Shown here one piece after another: positions 12,601 to 23,700 of a stretch of DNA of 64,000 bases (position 1 is the first letter of the stretch; each line of letters begins with the position of its first letter). A model generated the notes under the pieces. The model worked only from the letters and a program-made list of their open reading frames with translations, had not been told where the DNA came from and did no database searches. The stretch covers positions 18,327,523 through 18,391,522 of the forward strand of contig CM022944.1 in assembly GCA_012931725.1 (NCBI GenBank). The letters run 5' to 3'. Made by a program: the position numbers and the translations under genes. This stretch comes from Litsea cubeba. Its lineage: Eukaryota; Streptophyta; Magnoliopsida; Laurales; Lauraceae.

Positions 12601-15600
12601 CCTGCTAGTTCGCAATGAAAAAGGTGGTGTTCTGCTGTCCTATTCGGGTCCAGCGGGTTTTTGCTCCATAAACAAAGCGGAGTTAATGGCTTTGAATATA
12701 GGCCTGCTGGAACCCTTTCATCTCAATCTGCAGAACCTTATTGTGGAAGGAGACCTTGTGTCATTCGATGGGCTTCCACCTCCTGTAATTATCCTTGGTA
12801 TCTGGCTGATCTCAATCTCATTCAAGAGGTTAAAGAGAGGGCAAGCTCTCTGAATGTTTCCTTCCTTCACAGAGCGCACCGCCAATGACAAAGCTGATAA
12901 GCTAGCGAAAGAGGGAGTCCTTCGTTCTGATTTGTTCTTTTCTATTGGTTCTTTTGTTTCATCTTCGTAGTCTGGATTGTTTTTAGAGGCCTAGGCTGTT
13001 TTTTTGGGTTGGCTGGTTTTTCTCTTTTTCTATGTTCAATATACCTCTCCTATATTGTACATTTTTTTTTAAATCAATACAGTCACCATTTAAAAAAAAA
13101 AAAGGTCTTCAGCACTAACTCTGCATGATGTTGTCACGAACTGCCTTGCACTATGGGCGATCTTCCAATAGAAAGAAAAATCTGTATGCTAATGGAATGA
13201 ACCACATTCATTGATCTTTTTAATAGAGAGACTCTGCATGCCAATGGATGAAATACAGTTGGTGAAGAACCACAGATTTACTGACTACTTATACTCAACT
13301 GGAGTTTTCACGAGTCTATAATGACACTTCTGTCGATTTTTTTTTTTTTTTTAATGTAGAATAATGAAGAAGTGGTTTCCTGGCATTGTCAGCAATCAGA
13401 TATTGATTAATAAAGGGAAGGAGAAAAAAAAGCATCTTCAATCAAAAATATTTATGAAAACAAGCATTCTCAACTAGTAATTGCAAATGATAACTAACCA
13501 TTGTTTCCATTAATCATGCTGCATTTCTAATGATTGAACATTATGGATTTTTTGTTGGTAGAATAGAATATTATGGATTTGAATTCTAATAGCATAAAAC
13601 TTGTAGTTGTCATCATCATCATTGCTGTTGTTGTTTACTCAGCAGCAATGACAATCATGGTTACCTATTGTGAACTTACATGGTGATTGCAGTATGCTGA
13701 GCGTCTACCGATTGGATTAGAAAAGGTGATCCGAACAGTCTCTTCTGACACGGTCAAACAATTCTATCAAAAGTGGTACCACCTGCACAATATGGCTGTG
13801 ATTGCAGTTGGGGATTTTACTGATACACAGGTTTGGACTGATTAGATTCAGATTGACTCTAAAATGTTCAAGATGCTTTCTTCTCTACTTAATCTTTCAT
13901 TCTGCTTTCTAAATTGTAATTTTATTTATTTATTTATTTTTTCTGGCAGAGTGTAGTTGAGTTGATAAGGACTCACTTTGGGCAAAAAGTTCCACTCTCC
14001 GTTGCTCCTCCTCCTATACCAGATTTTCCTGTCCCGTCTCATGAGGAGCCCCGGTTTTCATGCTTTGTTGAATCTGAAGCTGGCGGGGTCAGTACTTCGG
14101 ATTCTGTATATGTGTGTTTATGTACTTGTATTTTTATGTGTATGTCATATGCATATCTGTTTGGGGTCATTTGCCTTTTGCGCATGGGATATGAAAATGA
14201 TTACACATGTGAAGGATTCATATGTAACATTTTCACATGTGAATGCTACATATGTAAAGTACATTACCATGTTTGTCAAAAGCACCAATTTCATGTGAGT
14301 AAATGAGTACATCCAGCAATTTTAGATGTGTTTGTGTTTTCAACATGTTTCTAAATTCTCTGAAGATTTATGATATGAAACTAAATGTTTTAATGCTTAT
14401 TAATATGAGTATTTGATGGTTTGAATCATGCATTGGAGGCCCACAATGGTGCAGAAAAGTAGATCTATAGGTTGGGATTTTTTTGGACCTTTTTCACAAA
14501 TATCTAAAACTCTACGAAGATTTAAGATATGAAGTAAACATCTTTTGGTTAAACGTCTTCTGGTTTTTTAGCCCTATAAAGAAGATGAATGGCTTGGATT
14601 ACCTATTATGGGGCCCACAAAAGTGAAAAAAAATGTGGCTGAAAGGGTTCAAACCCACAACTTGTTCTGTGCGGAAACCCTATTGCAACCTGTCCCACTG
14701 CCTCTCCTCGTTTACATATGTAACTGTTTTATCACCTCCTCAGGTATGTAAATGAGAGGCTGAAAATGGCTCACAAATGAGTGCAAGCAAGCGTGATCAT
14801 GCATAACTGTTACACATGTGCATCATATATCTGTGTAAATGAGTACAAACAAACAACTTCTTGTGCATTCACAGATGCCACCACTGTTGCACACAATGTC
14901 ACAATGTTTTAAACTGAAGAGTTATTATGTGATGATTCAGCGGAATGCTGTTCTATGGAGGAAAAAATATTTATTCTTTTGACTATCAAACTACAAAGGG
15001 CCCACCTTTTAGTGTTTAAAATTATATATCTGATGGAGTGATGGTCCTATTGTATCCTTCGATTTGATGAACCTATTTACATGGTTAGTGATTTTCAAAT
15101 GGATGTGGTCCACAGTGGAGGCGAGAGTTTTTGGGCATGTTCCTTAAGTGACTTGCCCATCATTTGACAGTTCTGACCATGAAAAGGTGGGACCTGTGCA
15201 TTTTCTGCTGGTGAGTTTATGGTTCAATATTGACATTGCTGTCTCTCTCTTATTGGCTCATTACAGTCTGCAGTGATGGTCAGCTGTAAGATGCCAGTGG
15301 ATGCAATGACAACTGTGAAGGACTACAGGGATTCACTAGCTGAAGCAATGTTCCATTGTGCCCTGAACCAGAGATTTTTCAAAATATCTCGCAGAAAAGA
15401 TCCGCCCTATTTTTCATGTTCTTCAGCTGCAGAGGTTCTTGTTCGTCCTGTGAAGGCATATATAATGACTTCAACTTGCAAAGAAAGGGGAACTATTGAA
15501 GCCCTGGAATCAATGCTATTGGAGGTGATATCTTGGCCTCTTGGAACGGCAGCTTGTTTTCTTCTCCTCTATTCTTAGTAGTTTTCTTTTTTCTAGGTTG

Positions 15601-17891
15601 CTCGGGTACGGCTTCATGGATTTTCAGAACGTGAAATAGGTATTGTCCGTGCTTTAATGATGTCAGAAATCGAATCTGCCTATTTGGAGCGTGATCAGAT
15701 GCAATCAACAACCCTCCGAGATGAATATCTGCAAGTATGTCTATTATGCTAAATTCATTTGCAGTTTTATTCGTGTATGTTTACATGCTATCAACTGTTT
15801 TTTTTTTTTATACCCGGCTTAAAGATTCCTTTTTTTTTTTATAAATCATGGTCTTAAATATCATAATCTATTTGTTCTTGTTTTATTTCTGGTTCATATC
15901 TGCAAGTATGTCTATTATGCTAAATTCATTTGCAGTTTTTCTTGTGCATGTTTTATGCCACCGCAGTTTTCTTAAAACCAGACTCACAGTTTTTTTTTTT
16001 TTTTTTTCTTTTGTGCATCATGGTCTTTAATATCATGATCTATTCGTTCTTATTTTAGTTCTGGTTCATATCCTAACATTTTCTTTTGAGGCACATTTTC
16101 CTTTCTTGTCAATTCTTTGAATTTGATTCCATACTTTCAAAACATCAGTAATGGAAAAGTGAGCTTTTGTATCATGTTACTTTTATTTGAATAAATTTGC
16201 AGCACTTTTTACGTCATGAACCTTTTCACTTTAATATCATGATCTATTCGTTCTTATTTTAGTTCTGGTTCATATCCTAACATTTTCTTTTGAGGCACAA
16301 TTTCGTTTCTTGTCAATTCTTTGAATTTGATTCCATACTTTCAACACATGAGTACTGGAAAAGTGAGCTTTTGTATCATGTTACTTTTATTTGAATAAAT
16401 TTGCAGCACTTTTTACGGAATGAACCTGTTGTTGGGATTGAGTATGAAGCACAGCTACAAAAGACTATCCTACCTTGTGAGTTGTATTTGCTTTTCTACT
16501 TCTTTGGCCTATATATTTTTTTGGAGAGAGATTTTATTGTTTCCGCAACCCATTTTTGGGTCACATGATACTGTTTAGTTTATTCTAAATGCTTGATTCA
16601 TATCTACAGAAAGTCAGAAATGCATGAAATACTTTTTTTAATGGACTTTTAAAATCTTTATCTTGTCTAAACGAGAGTTTTAGATCTAAGCCACTTTGTT
16701 TCCAGCAAACTGTGCTCTGGACCATTTTACATAGAAAATGTTCTGTTAATGATGTTTTCTGTTCTATTTAAAACTGGGCTACGCTTCAGCTCCCCACTAG
16801 ATAGCGCTAAGAAACGTGCTAATAAGGCTGCCTAAAATGCTTTTTAGTTACACCATTTCAAATTTACCTTTTCCATGGATTTATCGTTCTCTAATCATGC
16901 TATTAAATTGCTTCATCTACTCAAGATGTGTGCGTAGGTGTAGTAAACTTATAGCTGCAGCTCTGATAAGAATTAGACTAGACTTGAAGCATCCCAACTT
17001 ACAACATTCATTATCTTTTTATCTGCAAAAATCCTGCATTTGCTATTTTTTGTTTTGCCATACGGCCCATACCCTTGTTATGGATTCTTGCTAATTATAT
17101 TAAAGCTGCTCCATGAAATCTTTGCGACAGATATTTCAGCGGCAGAGGTATCCAGGTTTGCTGAGAACTTCCATACAGCTTGCAGCTGTGTAATTAAGAT
17201 TGTTGAACCTCGAGCTCGTGCTGCGATAGAAGACCTTAAAGCTGCCGTCTTGAAAATTAATTCTCTCGAGGAAGAAAGAAACATCCCACCTTGGGATGAT
17301 GAACACATACCTGAAGAAATTGTCATCAGTATGCCAGATCCAGGGTAAGCTCTTCAATGAAGAATCTTCACTTAATCTGAAGCCGTTCCAATCTTGTCTT
17401 ACAAAACTATTCTATACATACAGTATTGTAGCATTAGTGATGCAAGCCTAGGCTTGCCTTTTGACTTGAGCCCCAAGTGTGGGGCCCTTTAGATTGGGCA
17501 AATGTGATGCTGATCTATTTGCTGGAGTTTCCTCTTAACATTTGATGACTTCAAACTTCCTAATGTGACTTCTAGTGAAAATTAAATACTAAATGAAGTC
17601 CTCAATTAGTTGCAAACTGATTACTAAACTATTTTCCCCGTTTTAGAAGATGAGCAAAAATTCACAAACAAGATCCCACATCCTACCACATAGCAGATCG
17701 AGTGGCACCATCTTTAGCCAATCAATTTTTATATCATTCGCTCACGCAGAATATGCTCGAAATAAAATCCCCCCTTGAGTCCCCACTATTTCTTCTAGCT
17801 GCCAAGGAAAAGAATAATCTGTCTAATGACCCGAGTCATTATTTTAAAAGTGGAGAGTTTTTGTATTATTATTATTATTATTATTATTATT

Positions 17892-17922
<31 letters not shown>

Positions 17923-19094
17923 GGGGGGGTGTATAATTTGTTTTTCTTGTATTTCTTTTGGCTGAAAACAGCAAACATATACTGTTGGCCTGCCGAGTCA
18001 CTATTTTTTTGGGATATAATTTTTTTTCTTTGTCACTTTTTAAGGCAAACATGTACTACATGGATGTTGTTCTAGCATTCTCCAGAAGAATTTCCCTGCT
18101 TTTTATATGACTAATATTGACCGATTAAACAATTGTATAAATTGTTCTGTGATTTTACCTTTTGCTGGCAAATATGCGTTACTCTCCTACATTATGATCG
18201 GTGGATCTGAACTCTCATCTGTTTTGAGTTTCAACTCTTTTCCTTGTTGGATGATCATTTGTTTCAGGAGCATTATACAGCAGTGTGAGTTTCCAAATGT
18301 TGGTGTCACAGAATTACTTCTTTCAAATGGCATGAAGGTGTGCTATAGGTGCACGGATTTCCTTGATGATCAGGTTCTGATTTATAGTACTGTCATTACT
18401 TCTATCCTATTTTTCTTGGTGTATCAAAATAACTTGAGATTTAATGAGCTCATAAATAATATTTTTATGGATCTTAGTGAAGTTTAATAATGATTTTCAG
18501 CTGAAAATTGATTCATATTCTTTGTTTGTTTCAATCAGGTTCTTTTCACCGGCTTTGCATATGGTGGTCTATCCGAACTTTCAGAAAATGATTATTTTTC
18601 ATGCTCAATGGGCACTACTATTGCTGGAGAAATTGGTGTATTTGGTTACAGGCCATCTGTTCTCATGGATATGCTTGCTGGTAAGAGAGCTGAAGTTGGT
18701 ACAAAAATTGGAGCATACATGAGAACTTTTTCTGGTGATTGTTCGCCTTCTGACCTGGAAACTGCCCTGCAGGTTTGTACTTTTGGAGGAACTGTGTTTC
18801 CACATTTAACATTTATATGAAAAATACCTGCCTAGGTGTTGTTTTGTTGTCATAAGCGGTGGGTTTGCTCCCCATGTCGTGTGTTCGACCCCTGCCAGAT
18901 TTACCTGGTGCATGTGTGTTGCGGGGTCGTGCGTGCGCCCGTAGGATTAGTTTTGTCCGGTCAAATACCATGGGAATACCCTTGTTAGCCAAAACACAAT
19001 TACATGAAAAATCCGCTATTGTTGAAATGGAAAGAAATGGATGGAATTAAGTACTAAAAATTTCTAGGTTTCCCACGAAAGTTCCTGAAATAAT

Positions 19095-19153
<59 letters not shown>

Positions 19154-20703
19154 AATTTGTGATTTAGTTCAATCCTAGGACCTGATTATTGATCTGAACC
19201 GCTCAATGTTTAATCCAATCCTTGCAGTCCTTCAGGTGCTCTAAAAAATGATAAAAAAAATTTCTTTCACAAGGCTTATAATGTGATCTTCATCCAAATT
19301 GCCATCATTCTCCCTGGGTTGGGAAGAACTCCCCCTCGAGTTTGCATAACTTTTCCCACATTCGTACGTTAGTTACTGACAATTGAGAACTCCCACTTCC
19401 CAGTTCTTAGCATGAGAATTCCCTTTTTCTTCTGCTTCTGTTTGGCTTCATGCAACAAGGATAATATTTTCCCATTCAAATAGCAATTCTGATTTTAAAA
19501 TTTTAGGTATGGATTAACTTGTACTTTTTTATTTTTAAATTCATTTATGTTCATATTTTTAAACAGATTAAAGTTTGTTTATATCTATTATTTTTACCTT
19601 TTAGTGGTTTTTCATTGACAGCTTGTCTATCAGCTATTCACAACAAATGTTGTACCGGGAGAAGAAGAAGTCAAGATTGTAATGCAAATGGCAGAAGAAG
19701 CAGTTAGAGCACAAGAGAGAGACCCATACACTGCATTTGCGAACCGTGTGCGAGAGTTGAACTATGGGAACTCCTATTTTTTTAGGGTATGTCTAATCTT
19801 TTGATTTTAGCGAACTGCTTACATCCCATTGCTGCAACTTATGTACAATTCCTTGTTCTTCTCCTGGTGCAGCCAATTAGAATTAGTGACCTTCAGAAGG
19901 TGGATCCAATAAGAGCTTGTGAATATTTTAACAGCTGTTTTAAGGATCCTTCCACATTTACTGTTGTAATTGTTGGGAATATTGATCCAAAAATGGCCAT
20001 TCCTTTGATTTTGCAGTATTTGGTAAGGTTCGACGTCTCTGGCCTTTTTCAACCCTCAAGGCACTAAGAATTTCTGTTGACTTGTTTCTGGCTTCTCAAT
20101 GCAGGGTGGAATACCAAAATCTTCTGAACCAGTTTTGCATTTCAATCGTGATGACTTAAAGGGCTTGCCTTTCACTTTTCCTGCATCCATCGTTAGGTAT
20201 GTAAATTCTTATAATTTTTTTGTCAAATCTTTGGTAAGAGGAATTATAGGATTCAGAAGTAGGCGGTCCTGATTTACAAATTATGTACAACTATACAAGT
20301 GCAGCCTATTATTTGGTAATCAAGAAGTTGAATCTAATGGGCACACCTAGTGTGTCAGACTATTATTTGGTGTATTTGGGATTGATTTATATCCAATGTG
20401 TGTGATCTCTGGGTCCCTAATCAGATCCGGATTATGGCACTCGCATCTATTTGACTCATGAGCCTGTTTATTGGGTTTGGACTAATACTAAATAGGCCTA
20501 ATTATAATTTGGGTTGTGACTCTAACTGGCCTGTTTATAATTTTGTTTCGAGCTTAAATCTAATTCTTGATTCAGATCTTGAAAGGTCAGACCCAGGCTT
20601 GATTATTTCTCATCAGATCGATTTGGATATTGGATTGGATCTGATTCCGATCTGAACCTGGGTTTGCATCTTGCAAAGTAAATGTCTCCATGGATGGCCA
20701 TTG

Positions 20704-20741
<38 letters not shown>

Positions 20742-23700
20742 GTAGTGCTTCAATCATTTAAATATTATGAATGTAGAGAAGTAGTGCGGAGCCCCATGGT
20801 GGAAGCACAATGTTCAGTCCAGCTAGCCTTTCCTGTGGAGCTGAAGAATATTTCCATGGTATGTTTTAATCCTTTTGGTATATAAATTCTTGCTGAAACA
20901 AGCTAATAAAATCGAGCATTGAGAAGGCTCCACGATTATTTCCACTGCACTAATGAATTGTTGTTTTGATCTGGTTTCTGGTTTTCCAAAATGCAAGATG
21001 GAAGAGATACACTTCATTGGATTTCTGAGCAAACTTCTTGAAACAAAAATAATGCAAGTTCTTCGTTTCAAGCTTGGGCAGGTTGTATTCCTTTATTCTC
21101 TCAAAGCGTTTAATTTCAGACTATGAACTAATGATTTTCATTCACCTAATTCAACTTTCTAATAAATATACGTTTCAGATATACTCTGTGGCTGTATCTG
21201 TTTTCTTAGGTGGTAATAAACCTTCAAGAACAGGGGATATACGTGGTGATATCAGTGTAAATTTCTCATGTGATCCAGATATTTCATGGAACCTGGTAAG
21301 ACTTTCTATTTAACACACACATCTTGTGCTGCATTTCTGCACCACATAAATGTTAAGGAGTTATACAATGTAATTTTTTTTTTATATATTCATTTATTCT
21401 TTTTTCTTGGTCACACAAACACTGCATGCCATTTATGTGAATGGGCTCATAGTGGGTAATGCCATACCAAAAATGAAAGAGAAGAAAAAATCATGACAGC
21501 TTGATTTTGCCCTCTTTAAACATGGACAGCAATTGGCTGGAATTTGCATCAGCATGCCATTGACCGGTGGGTGTAGTTGTATCTGAATGGGATATATTTG
21601 GGCATATCCATCACATGATGAGGCTTACCACAGGATGAGTTCTACCTGGTGAAAACAGCATACAGCTCTAGGCCCTAGCTGTGCAAGTGATGGTTTAACA
21701 AGAAAACACATTCACAAGCTTCATATAGTATCTCTAAGCAATGTTACAAATATTGTTATCGGAATAATATTGGTGGAAGGTAATATCGTGATAATTTTAA
21801 ATTGTGTGCACCATTCAAAAAAATATATATTAATTGTGTGCTTTATGAAAATATGATGGGGAAATATTGTTAAAAATAAAAAAGTTTAAATCCAAAAATA
21901 AAAATCAAAGGAAAATATTGTATAAATGATTTGAATTTTGAGGGAAAGAAAATAAAGGACCATGGGAAGAAAGTACTCTAGGAGAAGCAAAAAGTATTGG
22001 ATATACTTATTAATGAGGAGGCATATATATATATATATTTTTTTTGATAATGGTAAATTTTATTACTACCAAAAAGAGAAACAATAACAAAGCCAAAACC
22101 AGCTTACAAACACGAAGTAAAAAAAACAAAAATGCAACAACTAATATACAAACAGATTAAACATAAAAAATAATAGAAGATAAAAAAACTCCCTCCTTTG
22201 CTAGGACATCCGCCTCTATATTTGCTTCTCTTAGAACCTTAGTTGCAGGAAACTCCTATATGGGTGGCGCTCCCACCTCGGAACCTCGCTCCGGCGCTCC
22301 CATCCTAGGAACCTCGCTCCCATTGAGAAAGGAACCCGCTCCCAACTAAGATAGAAACTCTTAGGCATATAAATCCCAAAAGAAACAAATATAGAAGATA
22401 CCAAGTAAGAGAAAAAATTAAGTAATGATAAGACATTAGAAAAATATCAACTTAAATTTGCTCAATTACTTAATATAACCATAATATTACTTAGTCACTA
22501 TGACAATCTTTGCAATTGATATGAATGACGCATAATAATGTTTACTTGTATTACATATTTTCATGTATTATTCCTAAACGTTTCCTGTCCCGAAAGAGGA
22601 GCTCCTATAATCCACCAGCACCGATACCGCTCCTGCCCCCCTTCGTGCAACTAAGATATAGAGAACAGCTAGAATCACATATAAAAATTATAAAATTTTT
22701 GATGTTTTGCAATTTAAGTGGTAGAATGATATTTTCTGTTTGACATTTAACTATATTAAAAAAACATAAAAATACTCATAATTTTTCCTGAACGCTCTCG
22801 ACGGCGCTCCCACACTTCTGTGATCATCCGCTCCCACTCCCGCTCCCGCTTCGTGCTATTAAGCTTAGAACATGACGAAAAATAGCCTCTTAACTGTGTG
22901 GAAATATCTTGAATCTCCTCCACCCAATCCGCCAATCTCCAAGGATGAGAAATCTTCCCAGAACCCCACCGAATAGCTGAAAAAGAATCACCTTCAATAA
23001 TTGCTTTACATCCTCCCAAGCTTTGTAACTCACGACATCCTACTAGAAGAGCATAAACCTCTGCTTCATTAGCATCTAAGCAAAACATAGGCCCTGAAAA
23101 ACTCCTCAACACAGTACCACTACAATCCCTTATAACACCTCCAATACCTCCTTGATTTGGCCGGACATAACTTCCATCAACATTAAGCTTAAGGAGCCCC
23201 GTAGGAGGAGACAACCAAGTAGCTTGGCGCTTAATTTTAGCATGACCCCATCAAATTCCTTTTTCCTACTCACCCATTCTAAAACAGACCAAACAATAGA
23301 CTCTACCACTCCCTCCACAGATTTCTGAATAGTCTATTATTCCTCTCCAACCACAATTTTCAAAGAGTTGCATATAAAATAGATTTCAACAAAATTTTCC
23401 CACGCATAAGCTTGCACCCCAAATGCCATTGACAGAAGAGATCACCAACAGACCGTGGCATGACCCATTGCTGCATTTGCACCTCAAACATATGAAGAAA
23501 GAATGCCCAAATTTTGCGAGAAAAAAAACAATGAATCATCAAATGATTAACTGTTTCCTCATCTTTTAATGCGGAGGCATAAATTTTACCATAACTATGC
23601 CAACTCTCGGCTTGGACTTGACTCGGCAGGCCAAGGAGTTGAATCAACTTTGTGACTTGGGGGTCACCTCATCATCATCAAAACCTTGTCCCAACTAGGT

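Larger units (their letters stand above)
8302..12604 (-). mobile_element. hAT-superfamily DNA transposon, 4.3 kb
   Basis: The ends are CAGGGGCGGCCCTG (left) and, on the opposite strand, CAGGGCCGGCCCTG (right), with one mismatch in the terminal inverted repeat. Both are themselves nearly palindromic. The exact 8-bp duplication CTAGTTCG flanks it. The minus strand encodes a long TTF zinc-finger/hAT transposase; the other third (11100-12600) holds G+C-rich repeats and a captured gene fragment. It sits inside an L1 RNase H sequence, so it is younger than that L1 copy. Confidence 0.93.
8220..13103 (+). mobile_element. L1-type LINE tail (RNase H domain and poly(A)), interrupted by hAT
   Basis: Two pieces (about 8220-8301 and 12605-13103) join across the hAT insertion. 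The left piece reads KLNFDSSAAGNP and GGLVR; the right continues NEKGGVLLSYSGP, INKAELMALNIGL and, after frame damage, ANDKADKLAKEG. This is the reverse-transcriptase-like RNase H domain found at the C-terminus of plant L1 elements. A poly(A) run at about 13092-13103 marks the 3' end on the plus strand. The copy is 5'-truncated; a clean target duplication was not found. Confidence 0.8.

Noticed and set aside
12527..12853. A 108-codon plus-strand frame as a gene
   Set aside because: It starts inside the hAT right end and continues into an L1 RNase H remnant.
14640..14720. GGGTTCAAACCC, possible tRNA T-arm
   Set aside because: No cloverleaf could be built around it; at most it is a decayed SINE.
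18870..18900. GTGTTCGACCCC as part of a tRNA gene
   Set aside because: The acceptor and anticodon stems do not pair; a SINE fragment is more likely.
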